Below, one piece after another: positions 27,052 through 36,144 of a DNA stretch of 64,000 bases. Location: the NCBI GenBank assembly GCA_910586445.1, contig CAJUHV010000017.1, positions 1 to 64,000 on the forward strand. The letters are read 5' to 3'. Under the pieces are notes generated by a model, which was given only the letters and a program-made list of their open reading frames with translations, searched no databases and was not told the origin of the DNA. Made by a program: the position numbers and the translations under genes. Source of the DNA: an uncultured Eubacterium sp. (GTDB taxonomy: Bacteria > Bacillota > Clostridia > Lachnospirales > Lachnospiraceae). Each line of letters opens with the position of its first letter. The first letter of the stretch is position 1.

Positions 27052-27093
27052 TTCCAGAATGCAGGAATGCTGAGACCCCTCTGCATTCTGGAA
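27052..27093. terminator. Perfect 13-bp hairpin after the second restriction-modification operon
   Basis: TTCCAGAATGCAG pairs with CTGCATTCTGGAA around a 16-base loop, 46 bp after the methyltransferase stop. The stem core equals that at 16129-16163. No T-tract follows, so it may be a repeat element rather than a simple terminator. Confidence 0.6.
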
Positions 27094-27139
27094 CTGATAT
27101 ATATATCAGATCTAAAATATATGTCTGCTTTAAGAATAT

Positions 27140-28711
27140 TTAAGAATATAAATCCTCAATATGTACATTGATTTGACCATGCAGCTCATCAGCAGCAGCA
27201 TACTTCATATCACTTTCCAGTAAAATTATTTTTTTTACTTTAGCTGTTACCAGACCCTTTACATCCTCTGCCGGTTCAATATATGGTATTTGTTTTATAT
27301 AGTTCGCTGAATTGTTTGCCGTCGGATTGATCGTATGAATCAAAGTATTCACAAGATCAGAATTCATAAACGCTAACAAATAATATAATGTGTCCTTTTG
27401 CTTCGGAAATATACCTACTATTGACTGGTCGAAAACATGATCCTGCATCAAAAAAGCACGTATTGTGTTCGACTTTACCATAGGTATGCCTATCCCTGTC
27501 TTAAAGTAAAATGATGAATTTTGAAATCTTGATTTCTTATTTTTATTGTAAAAATCAATGGTATCTCGATCCCATCGTACAAACCACTCATCATTTTGTC
27601 TCAAATACCGTCGTTTAGATGTACTTTTTATATATGGAACATATCCTTCCTGTACATCAGGAATGCCATACAAAGATGTGCAGCGAAAGATTTGATCCGT
27701 CTTTATAACTTCATAATTCTTCGCTCCCTTGACACTTTTACTAAGAACTTTAATAAATTTTTGATTATCTCCGGTATAAAAGCCAGTAACTATATTTGCA
27801 ATATCTCCAAGTTTGTGTGGTGTTTTTTTTATGATCACTGAAGTTTTCGGCTCTGCCAAAATCATTCTGCTTTGTTCATTTGCCAATACATCCTTTTGCA
27901 CAAGGCTGTATATTTGTAAATGATCAGGATACTTATTATCATTTCCTAAAATTGCTTTAAATTCATTTGATGACTTGAATCCTCGAATTACTTTGAATTT
28001 ATTTTCCAAAGCTTCATTTCTTTCGCATCTCTCAAGAGTAATAATTGAAAGATTCGAATAGCCAAAGCTGACTCCTGGAAAAAATTTCGAAGAAAAAATT
28101 AAAATTTCGTCTATTTTCGTATTTGAAAAAAGCACTTCACGCAACCGTGCATGCATATTCAAAAACAAAAAAGTATCTGGAACAATAAATGTCAGTTTCC
28201 CATGCATTTTTAAAACAGATATACACCTTAATAAAAACAATGCATATGTTTCTTTAACATAATGTCCTGCAAACTTTTTTTTGAGAACATCTCTTTTTTT
28301 GAAATCTTGCCATGCACCGTAAGGCGGATTTCCAATAACCTTTGAATAATGGCCTCCCGCAGCTCCAAATACATCCAATTGGTAATCCAAAAGTGTATCT
28401 GTTTGTTTTAACCACAATTGCGATATGCTGTAAGAATCTAATTGTTCGTCTAAAAGTGTATCTGTTTCTCGGACAACAACAAAATCATTATTTTTATACT
28501 TCTTTTTTAATACGGCAATTGCCTCGCTGTTGGCATCCAATGCATCAACTCTTACAGCTTTATTCATGCTCAGAATTTCATCAATAAAAATCCCTTCTCC
28601 TGCTGACGGTTCGAGTATCAAATCATTATGATCAATACCAAGCTTTGCAGCCATATAAGATGTAATATCTTTTGAATTCGTATAATAAGAACAGAAAGAA
28701 TCCCGCACCAT
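27140..28711 (-). CDS. Type II N6-adenine DNA methyltransferase (Eco57I/TaqI-like)
   Basis: A 523-aa methyltransferase. Motif I is LILEPSAGEGIF (about residues 31-42) and motif IV is VIGNPPYG (about 124-131), the gamma-class order. The C-terminal half has the GDIANIVTGFYTGDN segment of TaqI-like target-recognition domains. The ATG at 28711 is chosen because GGAGG lies 6 bp before it. Between motifs I and IV a 21-residue stretch beginning TDTLLDEQLD is followed by a second TDTLLDYQLD, an in-frame duplication. It lies 67 bp after the endonuclease gene and should protect the host site. AT-rich codons suggest transfer. Confidence 0.9.
   Translation of the reverse strand: MVRDSFCSYYTNSKDITSYMAAKLGIDHNDLILEPSAGEGIFIDEILSMNKAVRVDALDANSEAIAVLKKKYKNNDFVVVRETDTLLDEQLDSYSISQLWLKQTDTLLDYQLDVFGAAGGHYSKVIGNPPYGAWQDFKKRDVLKKKFAGHYVKETYALFLLRCISVLKMHGKLTFIVPDTFLFLNMHARLREVLFSNTKIDEILIFSSKFFPGVSFGYSNLSIITLERCERNEALENKFKVIRGFKSSNEFKAILGNDNKYPDHLQIYSLVQKDVLANEQSRMILAEPKTSVIIKKTPHKLGDIANIVTGFYTGDNQKFIKVLSKSVKGAKNYEVIKTDQIFRCTSLYGIPDVQEGYVPYIKSTSKRRYLRQNDEWFVRWDRDTIDFYNKNKKSRFQNSSFYFKTGIGIPMVKSNTIRAFLMQDHVFDQSIVGIFPKQKDTLYYLLAFMNSDLVNTLIHTINPTANNSANYIKQIPYIEPAEDVKGLVTAKVKKIILLESDMKYAAADELHGQINVHIEDLYS
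28389..28467. repeat. 63-bp in-frame duplication inside the methyltransferase gene
   Basis: AAAAGTGTATCTGTTT occurs at 28389-28404 and 28452-28467, an offset of exactly 21 codons. The encoded TDTLLD stretches are near-identical while the rest of the unit has diverged. Confidence 0.7.
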
Positions 28712-28778
28712 TTCACCCTCCACGGTCTCTTAAATGTTACCTTAAGTTTTTTCTTAAGTAAATATTATCGTGAATGAC

Positions 28779-29675
28779 TTACCATGTCAAGTATTTTAAC
28801 AGATCATTTTTTTGCAGATGCAGCCAAAATTCATGACTAATATCATTTTCCCAATCTACATTATCATCAAGCCATTTTCTTAGATCAAATCCGGTAAATT
28901 CCTTCATTAAGGCATAACTATCATCAGCACAATACACATTCCAATGAGGCGAGTTTTTCAACGTCTGTAAATAATGATTGTTTTTATCTTCTGACTGCCT
29001 TACAAATAATATCATTTTTTCGATTTCTCCAAGCGAATGATATATACTTGCGACAAGCAGAAGACGATTGGTATTCCCTTTTTCATTTGAACTGAAACCG
29101 CTTTTAAAATCACAATTATAGTGAATCCCGTTTTGTTCAAAATGCAAATCTAATCCAAGCTTGATTCCTCCACTATCAACCATCGTCCATGGAATATCAT
29201 AATGGCGTTTCAGCTCATCCTTGATCTCCTTATCCAAATCCAGTCCGTTTATGTAATCGACAGTACTTTTCTTTATTTTTGTTTGTACGTCATTGAACCG
29301 AGGCGGATTAGTCAAAACAAGCGATTTGACTGGAAAATCGAATAAAAGTTTACAAAAGGGCTCCCACAGCTCACCGATTCTACGAGCAAATGACATGTAT
29401 TCATATTTCCAAGCCCTGTTTCTATATTCGAGCATCACAACATACGAGGCATACGTCAAGAGTAAAACTTCATTGAGCAATGTTTCGTTTTCCCAATAAT
29501 TTTTAGCTGCAGTTTCTTTAACCTGTTCAATTTTTATATCTCGATAATCTTTTATACGTTTATTAAGATCAGACGCTTTATTCTTATAGGGCTTCTTAGT
29601 TCCAGAAAGTTCAATCCATATTGAATTACCAGCATCTCTAAAAGTTTGAATCCACTCGTCTTTTCTTTTTGTCAT
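28779..29675 (-). CDS. Probable type II restriction endonuclease
   Basis: A 298-aa protein encoded just before the methyltransferase. LGLDLHFEQNG followed by IHYNCDFKSGF (about residues 180-200) gives the D-(x)n-D-x-K arrangement of PD-(D/E)xK nucleases. The N-terminal part is helical and charged. The ATG at 29675 is chosen because AAAGGTG lies 6 bp upstream. The gene order (nuclease first, then methylase) is common in type II systems, but the specificity is unknown. A plain PDDEXK defence nuclease not linked to the methylase is the alternative. Confidence 0.75.
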   Translation of the reverse strand: MTKRKDEWIQTFRDAGNSIWIELSGTKKPYKNKASDLNKRIKDYRDIKIEQVKETAAKNYWENETLLNEVLLLTYASYVVMLEYRNRAWKYEYMSFARRIGELWEPFCKLLFDFPVKSLVLTNPPRFNDVQTKIKKSTVDYINGLDLDKEIKDELKRHYDIPWTMVDSGGIKLGLDLHFEQNGIHYNCDFKSGFSSNEKGNTNRLLLVASIYHSLGEIEKMILFVRQSEDKNNHYLQTLKNSPHWNVYCADDSYALMKEFTGFDLRKWLDDNVDWENDISHEFWLHLQKNDLLKYLTW

Positions 29676-29693
29676 AGCCACACCTTTCATTGA

Positions 29694-29721
29694 ATAATAG
29701 TTCCAATTTTAAATGCTGCAA
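29694..29721 (-). promoter_or_regulatory. Promoter of the type II restriction-modification operon
   Basis: On the minus strand TTGCAG and TATTAT are separated by 16 bp, about 19 bp before the endonuclease ATG, so the leader would be very short. Confidence 0.45.
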
Positions 29722-29723
29722 AA

Positions 29724-29762
29724 ATAAGGAAAGCAATCTGACCTCGTAGAAATCAGATTGCT
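29724..29762 (-). terminator. Rho-independent terminator of the GH13 gene
   Basis: On the minus strand AGCAATCTGA pairs with TCAGATTGCT (29732-29762), followed by TTCCTTATTTTTG, 45 bp after the GH13 stop. Confidence 0.75.
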
Positions 29763-29806
29763 CTTTACGACAACTTTTTATTCATACGCAGAAAGCAGCC
29801 GCTGCC

Positions 29807-31915
29807 TTAATTCAGCCCATCCTTACGCCGCAGCACAACTGCCGAATGCTTCGGCAGCATCAGTTTCAGCCGCCCCTCACTGACCGTATACGACACCGGC
29901 AGTACCGAATATCCTGTCTCGTTCGTAAAAATAAGCTGCTCAAGCTGCGCCGCCATTGGTATGCCTGCCGCCCATACTGACACGTCCACATCCCTGCTGC
30001 GCTCATCGTTATTTATTAATATAACCATCTGCTCCTTACGGTTAAATCTGGCATAACACAACAGATTGTACTCACCCTGCAGAAACTTTACAGAACCTGT
30101 CCTAAGCGACTGGTGCTCTTTGTGAATACGTATGATTTCTTTATGGAACGCAATCAGCTCACGGTCTTCTTTTCCCCAAGGATAAGTACGCCTGTTATCC
30201 GGGTCGGTAAAGCCGCATACACCTGCTTCATCTCCATAGTACAGCGTAGGCGCGCCCGGCCATGTCATCTGGATTACGACAGCTGCACGGAAAACGCCCT
30301 TGTTGATCCCTTCTGAAGCAGCCTGTGCTCCCAGCGTATCAATGCGCCCGATCCTGCGGTTTGTGCGCGTAAGGAAACGGGAATGATCGTGGTTGGACAG
30401 CTGGTTCATGGAACAGTACAATGACGGTGTCAAAAAGCTCGTCATATAATGGTTCATGGAGCCTTCAAAATTCATAATATTGCCAAGCGTGCTGCTTTCA
30501 AAGCTGTCACTGTGCTTCTCCATGCCGGTCAGAAACCACGTAACAGGCTCCATAAACGCGTCATAGTTCATAATCGTATCCCACTGGTCTCCTGCAAGCC
30601 AGCTCTTCGGGTCGCCGTAATGCTCGGCTAAGATAATTGCATCTGGATTTACTGATTTTACTGCCGCGCGAAAGTCACGCCAGAACTGATGATTAAATAC
30701 CTCACTGTATCCTAAGTCTGCCGCAACGTCCAGACGCCATCCATCCACGTTATAAGGCGGTGACACCCATTTTTTGCCAATCTCTAATATATAATCATAC
30801 AATGCCCTGGAGCCTTCATAGTTCAGCTTCGGCAGCGTGTCATGCTCCCACCATCCGTCATAGGACTTATTATTCGGCCATGCATTTTGATTTTTAAAAT
30901 TAAAGTAATCTTTGTACGGGCTGTCGCCGGATACATAAGCACCTGCCTCATAGCCCTCCTGTGAACTGTAGATTTCCTCCCTGTCCATCCATTTGTTAAA
31001 AGAACCGCAGTGGTTAAATACACCGTCTAAAATGACCTTCATGCCGCGGTCGTGGATTTCTTGTACCAGCTCGGCAAACAGCTCATTACTGGCCTCCAGA
31101 TTGCGCTTGTCCGTCACGCGCCGTATATAACGCTCAGCCTGCCGGTTATCGGTACATCCCGGATGAAGCAGCTCGCCTTCATCCACAACGATTTTTCCAT
31201 AATGCGGGTCAATATAATCATAATCCTGAATATCATATTTGTGATTGGACGGTGATACAAAAAGCGGATTAAAATAAATGACTTCTACACCCAGATTCTG
31301 CAGGTAATCCAGCTTCTTGCGCACGCCCTCCAGGTCCCCGCCGTAAAACTCTGCCACGCTGAAATTCTCCGGCACCTTGTCCCAGTTTTCTACCTTCTGG
31401 CTGGTCGTGCGGATGTAGAAATACTCGTCTGTTTCTACATCATTGCCCGGGTCTCCGTTATAAAAACGGTCTACAAGAATCTGATACATAACAGCGCCTT
31501 TTGCCCACTCAGGTGTCGAAAAGCCCGGCACAATACGGAAATAATATTCCGGGCGCAGCTCCCTGCACGGGCCGTAATCATCATAATATAACGTAAGCAT
31601 ACCGTCTGCTACTTCAAAATAATATTCAAACAGCTCGTCAGTCATCGCAATCGTATAAGCATAGTAATCAAAGCTCTCACAGGATTCTTCTTTTTCCATC
31701 TGATATTTCTGTCCGCCTGTGCATAAAAATACGGCGTCTACATTATCCTTTTTTGTACGGAAACGAATCGTTACATTTTCTCCTGCCTTCGGCTCGGGCG
31801 GCTGTCTGTAATCAGCCGTACCATCACTGAACAATACCTGTTTATACAATACCGGACGCATCTGCATCATATAACGCTGTATTCTGTTTAACTCATAGAT
31901 TGATTTATTTTCCAT
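29807..31915 (-). CDS. GH13 alpha-glycosidase (neopullulanase/cyclomaltodextrinase-like)
   Basis: A 702-aa intracellular alpha-amylase-family enzyme without a signal peptide. An N-terminal CBM34-like beta domain (about 1-125) is followed by a GH13 barrel. Nucleophile Asp is in DGWRLDVAADLG (about 393), acid/base Glu in ILAEHYGD (about 425) and the transition-state Asp in LSNHDHSRF (about 507). The combination fits maltogenic amylase, neopullulanase or cyclomaltodextrinase, which cut alpha-1,4 and some alpha-1,6 bonds of imported oligosaccharides. GGAG stands 8 bp before the ATG. It is monocistronic between two terminators. Confidence 0.9.
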   Translation of the reverse strand: MENKSIYELNRIQRYMMQMRPVLYKQVLFSDGTADYRQPPEPKAGENVTIRFRTKKDNVDAVFLCTGGQKYQMEKEESCESFDYYAYTIAMTDELFEYYFEVADGMLTLYYDDYGPCRELRPEYYFRIVPGFSTPEWAKGAVMYQILVDRFYNGDPGNDVETDEYFYIRTTSQKVENWDKVPENFSVAEFYGGDLEGVRKKLDYLQNLGVEVIYFNPLFVSPSNHKYDIQDYDYIDPHYGKIVVDEGELLHPGCTDNRQAERYIRRVTDKRNLEASNELFAELVQEIHDRGMKVILDGVFNHCGSFNKWMDREEIYSSQEGYEAGAYVSGDSPYKDYFNFKNQNAWPNNKSYDGWWEHDTLPKLNYEGSRALYDYILEIGKKWVSPPYNVDGWRLDVAADLGYSEVFNHQFWRDFRAAVKSVNPDAIILAEHYGDPKSWLAGDQWDTIMNYDAFMEPVTWFLTGMEKHSDSFESSTLGNIMNFEGSMNHYMTSFLTPSLYCSMNQLSNHDHSRFLTRTNRRIGRIDTLGAQAASEGINKGVFRAAVVIQMTWPGAPTLYYGDEAGVCGFTDPDNRRTYPWGKEDRELIAFHKEIIRIHKEHQSLRTGSVKFLQGEYNLLCYARFNRKEQMVILINNDERSRDVDVSVWAAGIPMAAQLEQLIFTNETGYSVLPVSYTVSEGRLKLMLPKHSAVVLRRKDGLN

Positions 31916-32035
31916 TTTAAAAACTCCATCTCCTGCAATATTCTATGCCCCATGACGAGACTCCTGATTCATAGTATAGACCATATTTCCAAAATAATCC
32001 ATAGCACAATCCAACAAATATTTAAAATTGCAAAA

Positions 32036-32062
32036 AAAAGACAGCTTACGCTGTCTTTTTTA
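32036..32062. terminator. Bidirectional rho-independent terminator
   Basis: AAAAGACAGC pairs with GCTGTCTTTT around TTAC, with A8 before and T6 after. It lies about 190 bp after ftsH and before the GH13 start. Nothing else is recognised in 31916-32253 apart from weak AT-rich hairpins near the ftsH stop. Confidence 0.8.
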
Positions 32063-32253
32063 GGAGAAGGTATTTTTACTATGGGGTATAGCAAAAACTA
32101 TATAATGTATTGGGGGGTTTTTACATTAATTATAGTACCACCTTTGCAAAGATAAGTGTGCACAAACTTCAATTTTTTCACCCCAAATTTTTGTGTATTT
32201 TGCACATCCATTTTTTGGCAGTTTCCAGAATCTGCAAAAAAATTGCACAGAAC

Positions 32254-34104
32254 TTAGATCTCTGTCACCGGCAGCTCTTTATGCTCTGAAAATAATGCCT
32301 CAAACTCCTCCCTGCTGATCTTCTCCTTTTCCAACAGCAGGTCGGCACACCGGTGCAGTACCTGCTCGTATTCATGGATAATTTCCTTGGCCTTGATATA
32401 GCATTCATCAATAATCCGCTTTACTTCCTGATCAATGATTGTAGCCACATTCTCGCCATAGCCTTTTGTATGTGCCAGATCCCTGCCGATAAATACTTCA
32501 TTATCATCCTCATCGTAGCAGATCAGGCCCAGATTTTCAGACATGCCGTACTTTGTCACCATAGCTTTTGCCATTGCAGTTGCCTGCTTGATATCCTGAG
32601 ATGCGCCGGTTGTAATATCGTCAAAAATCATTTCCTCCGCTACACGGCCTCCCAGATCTACTACGATTTCCTGCAGCATTCTGCCCTTTGTATTAAACAT
32701 CTCGTCTTTTTCCGGCAGAGGCATTGTATAGCCTGCCGCACCAACTCCAGTCGGAATAATCGACACCGAATACACCGGCCCTACATCCGGCAGCACATGG
32801 AATAAAATCGCATGCCCTGCTTCGTGAAATGCCGTAATCTTTTTTTCTTTTTCACTTATAATGCGGCTCTTTTTCTCCGCACCGATTCCTACTTTTACAA
32901 ATGAATTTCTCACATCGTCAAGCCGGATATATGCCTGGTCTGCCTTTGCTGCACGGATTGCCGCTTCATTCAGCAGATTTTCCAGATCAGCGCCTGTAAA
33001 TCCTGCGGTAGTCTGGGCAATCTGCTTTAAGTCCACATCGTCGCCCAGAGGCTTATTCTTTGCATGCACATGCAGTATTTCTTCCCGTCCGCCGACATCC
33101 GGCCTGCCGACATGCACCTTACGGTCAAAACGCCCCGGACGCATAATTGCCGGGTCTAATATATCTACACGGTTTGTCGCAGCCATGACAATAATCCCTT
33201 CATTAATGCCAAAGCCGTCCATCTCCACGAGCATCTGGTTCAATGTCTGCTCACGCTCATCATGTCCGCCGCCCATGCCTGTTCCACGCCTTCTGGCTAC
33301 CGCATCGATCTCATCGATAAATACGATACACGGCGCATTTTTCTTTGCGTCTTCAAATAAATCCCGCACACGGGACGCGCCGACACCGACAAACATTTCC
33401 ACAAAATCAGAACCCGATATGCTGAAAAACGGTACGCCCGCTTCCCCTGCTACCGCTTTTGCCAGCAGTGTCTTACCTGTCCCCGGAGGGCCTACTAACA
33501 ATACGCCTTTTGGTATTCTGGCACCCAGCTTTGTATATTTTCCCGGAGCACTCAAAAAATCTACGATTTCCTCAAGCTCCTCTTTTTCTTCCCTAAGACC
33601 TGCCACCTTTGTAAAATTGACGGACTTATTTTCATCCGTATACATCCTGGCACGGCTCTTTCCGAAATTCATCATTTTCGGATTGCCTCCGCCGCCTGCA
33701 GACTGATTGATATTATTCATAATAATAAACAGGATAAACATTGCCCCGAATATAATCAAATATGGGAGCCATGTAGACAGCCAGCTCGCACGCGGAATAT
33801 TTTTTACCAGATAGTTATAAAATTCTTTCTGCTTCAAATACTCCTGTTCCGCATTGACATCCGATACGGCTACTTCGTGCCGGTCAGTCTCACCCTTTAT
33901 TGTAACAATCAGCGTCCCTGTCGGCGTCTCCTCATTCTGCTCTATAATGACAGAAGAAATATCGCCTTTTTCCAGATCTGTCTGGTACTGGTGATACGTA
34001 TACGTATCTGCCGTAATAGATGTCTCACTCAAAAAATACCATATGCCGACTACTGCCAAAACAAGTATGACATACAGGATAAAACCACGATAACCCTTTC
34101 TCAA
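32254..34104 (-). CDS. ftsH: ATP-dependent zinc metalloprotease FtsH
   Basis: A 616-aa membrane AAA protease. Two membrane spans (about 8-27 and 112-130) flank an extracytoplasmic domain. Walker A is LVGPPGTGKTLLAKA, Walker B is IVFIDEID, and the second region of homology includes ATNRVDILDPAIMRPGRFDR. The zinc site is HEAGH, with the third ligand Asp in the downstream protease helix. It degrades misfolded membrane proteins and regulators including sporulation factors. The start is TTG at 34104 with AGGAGG 7 bp upstream; no ATG fits. It is the last gene of the tilS-hpt-ftsH run, as in Bacillus. Confidence 0.97.
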   Translation of the reverse strand: MRKGYRGFILYVILVLAVVGIWYFLSETSITADTYTYHQYQTDLEKGDISSVIIEQNEETPTGTLIVTIKGETDRHEVAVSDVNAEQEYLKQKEFYNYLVKNIPRASWLSTWLPYLIIFGAMFILFIIMNNINQSAGGGGNPKMMNFGKSRARMYTDENKSVNFTKVAGLREEKEELEEIVDFLSAPGKYTKLGARIPKGVLLVGPPGTGKTLLAKAVAGEAGVPFFSISGSDFVEMFVGVGASRVRDLFEDAKKNAPCIVFIDEIDAVARRRGTGMGGGHDEREQTLNQMLVEMDGFGINEGIIVMAATNRVDILDPAIMRPGRFDRKVHVGRPDVGGREEILHVHAKNKPLGDDVDLKQIAQTTAGFTGADLENLLNEAAIRAAKADQAYIRLDDVRNSFVKVGIGAEKKSRIISEKEKKITAFHEAGHAILFHVLPDVGPVYSVSIIPTGVGAAGYTMPLPEKDEMFNTKGRMLQEIVVDLGGRVAEEMIFDDITTGASQDIKQATAMAKAMVTKYGMSENLGLICYDEDDNEVFIGRDLAHTKGYGENVATIIDQEVKRIIDECYIKAKEIIHEYEQVLHRCADLLLEKEKISREEFEALFSEHKELPVTEI

Positions 34105-34118
34105 ATCATAACCTCCTT

Positions 34119-34643
34119 CTACTCCATTTCTACAACTCCAATATAAGGAAGATTTCTGTATCTCTGCGCATAATCCATCCCATATCCTACTACAAACTGA
34201 TCCGGTATCTGAAACCCATTGTAATCAACCGGCACTTCTACTACACGTCGGTCCGGCTTATCCAGCAGCGTGCACAGTTTTAAGCTCTTTGGCTTTCTCT
34301 GCTTTAAATTCTCCAGCAGCAGGTTCAGCGTCCTTCCAGAATCAATAATGTCTTCCACTACAATGACATTCTTTCCTTCAATGTCTTCGATCAGATCCTT
34401 TGTAATCCTGACTGTGCCGCTTGACTGCGTGCCCGACCCATAACTGGATGCTTCAATAAAATCCAAGATAACCGGAACGGTGATCCTCTTTGTCAGCTCT
34501 GTACAAAAAAATGCACCGCCGCGCAGAATCCCTACTGCAAGGATTTCTTCTCCCTTAAAATCCTCACTGATCTGCCTGCCTAATTCTGCGATCCTTGCAT
34601 CCACCTCTTGCTCTGAATACATGATATGAATCTGCTCATTCAT
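34119..34643 (-). CDS. hpt: Hypoxanthine-guanine phosphoribosyltransferase
   Basis: A 174-aa purine salvage enzyme that makes IMP and GMP from hypoxanthine, guanine and PRPP. The PRPP-binding loop is VIVVEDIIDSGRTL and the purine-contact region FVVGYGMDYAQRYRNLPYIG closes the protein. The ATG at 34643 is chosen because it overlaps the tilS stop by 8 bp and follows GGAGGAG; a longer frame upstream only reads through tilS. The neighbouring ftsH starts 14 bp later. TilS and HprT are known to work together at the ftsH promoter in Bacillus. Confidence 0.96.
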   Translation of the reverse strand: MNEQIHIMYSEQEVDARIAELGRQISEDFKGEEILAVGILRGGAFFCTELTKRITVPVILDFIEASSYGSGTQSSGTVRITKDLIEDIEGKNVIVVEDIIDSGRTLNLLLENLKQRKPKSLKLCTLLDKPDRRVVEVPVDYNGFQIPDQFVVGYGMDYAQRYRNLPYIGVVEME

Positions 34644-36090
34644 CCTCTTCTCCTCCGTAGAAAGTAACCTCAAGTATTCTTCTGGTATGTTCATCAACTT
34701 TATAATAGCTGCTGATACGGTGTCCCACCACCCACATGATATGTGCCCCGTCGGCCAGAAGCAGCAGCCGCTCCCGTTCCTCTGCAGGTATTTTCTCATT
34801 AACCAGATATTTTTTTAATTTCTGTCTGTCCCCAGAATCGCTGACTACCAGATAATCTCCCGGCAGCCTCCCTCTTACACAGACTCCAAATTTTATCTTA
34901 TCATAATCGAAGCATTTAGTATACTTTTTTTTAGAAATTTGTGGGATATTATTTGAAAATTTTTCAAAGATTTCAAAAGAAAATTGGTCTTTTTGACCAA
35001 TTTCATCTTTTTTTTCTTCCTTTTCATCCCTCCGGCACAGTTTTACGCCGTCATAAACACGCTCTGCTCGCAGGGCATACGGCAGCTTCAGCCGCCTGCC
35101 GTTCTGCTTTGCAAACAGTCCGAGCACCTGAACGACATGCTCCCTTGTAAAATCCCTGCTGCTGCCCGCCAGACGCGAAAACAGCTGATGCAGCATTACT
35201 TTCTGCAGCACCGGCTCTATCTGTTCAAATATTTCTTTTCTGATCACTGCGCTGATTAACACGGCCTGTTTTTCTGCTTCTGTTTTTGATCCTTCTCCTG
35301 TTTTTAATCCCGCTTCTGTTTTCTGCCCGCCAGACGCCCCGCGAAACCGGCACACGCAGCAGGTTTCCAGCGCTGCCGCTGCCTGTCTTTTCAAATAATC
35401 ATCGATTTCGCGCAGCTGCCCCGCTGTCTGATACATATGCTCTGCCGCCCTTGTGTTGATCTGGTGCAGGACGGGCAGCACCTTATGGCGGATCTGGTTC
35501 CTGCTGTAAGCCTCTGTCTCGTTTGTACAGTCTACACAGAACGGCTGTCCGATATCAGCCAGATATTTTTCGATTTCATCCCTGCCGGTACAAAGCAGCG
35601 GACGGATAATGTCTCCCCGCACCGGAGCCATTCCGCCAAGGCCGCTGATTCCGGTTCCCCGCGTAATATGAAACAGCATCGTTTCTGCCTGATCGCCCAG
35701 ATTGTGCGCTACCGCAATCCTTACACGCCTGCCCGGATACCGTTTCTTTTCGGAGTCAAATGCGGCATACCTAAGCTGCCTGCCGGCTTCTTCCTCGCTC
35801 ATGCCGTGCGCTTTTGCATACTCCGGCACCTGACAGCCGCATACCGTACACTCTACGCCCCTTTTTTCGCAGAACCCTTTGACAAATGCAGCATCTCTCA
35901 GGCTGTCGCTCCCGCGTATGCCGTGCTCCACATGCACTACCGACACCGTATATCCCAATGCTGTCCGCAGGCACAAAAGCACACGCAGCAGACAGATGGA
36001 ATCCGCCCCGCCGGACACACCTGCTACCACATGATCCCCTTTTTTTATCATGCCATGCGCATTTATAAACGCTTCAATCTTTCGTATCAT
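34636..36090 (-). CDS. tilS: tRNA(Ile) lysidine synthase
   Basis: A 484-aa enzyme that changes C34 of tRNA-Ile(CAU) to lysidine with ATP, making it decode AUA. The N-type ATP pyrophosphatase P-loop is GVSGGADSICLL (about 24-35). The RNA-binding and C-terminal TilS_C regions follow; the end (EKIPAEERERLLLLADGAHI, then MWVVGHRIS) is typical. A Lys/Glu-rich linker (about 240-270) is low-complexity. GAGAGG precedes the ATG. It overlaps hpt. Confidence 0.95.
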   Translation of the reverse strand: MIRKIEAFINAHGMIKKGDHVVAGVSGGADSICLLRVLLCLRTALGYTVSVVHVEHGIRGSDSLRDAAFVKGFCEKRGVECTVCGCQVPEYAKAHGMSEEEAGRQLRYAAFDSEKKRYPGRRVRIAVAHNLGDQAETMLFHITRGTGISGLGGMAPVRGDIIRPLLCTGRDEIEKYLADIGQPFCVDCTNETEAYSRNQIRHKVLPVLHQINTRAAEHMYQTAGQLREIDDYLKRQAAAALETCCVCRFRGASGGQKTEAGLKTGEGSKTEAEKQAVLISAVIRKEIFEQIEPVLQKVMLHQLFSRLAGSSRDFTREHVVQVLGLFAKQNGRRLKLPYALRAERVYDGVKLCRRDEKEEKKDEIGQKDQFSFEIFEKFSNNIPQISKKKYTKCFDYDKIKFGVCVRGRLPGDYLVVSDSGDRQKLKKYLVNEKIPAEERERLLLLADGAHIMWVVGHRISSYYKVDEHTRRILEVTFYGGEEDE

Positions 36091-36144
36091 AAAGCCTCTC
36101 CCTTTCTATGGCCAGACTGATCCGGCTCCTGGCTGTGCGGACAT

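Noticed and set aside
26871..27086. 71-codon minus-strand frame before the sigma gene
   Set aside because: It spans the hairpin repeat and the sigma promoter region and has no good start site.
32861..33706. 281-codon plus-strand frame
   Set aside because: It is the antisense shadow of ftsH; the sense strand encodes all FtsH motifs.
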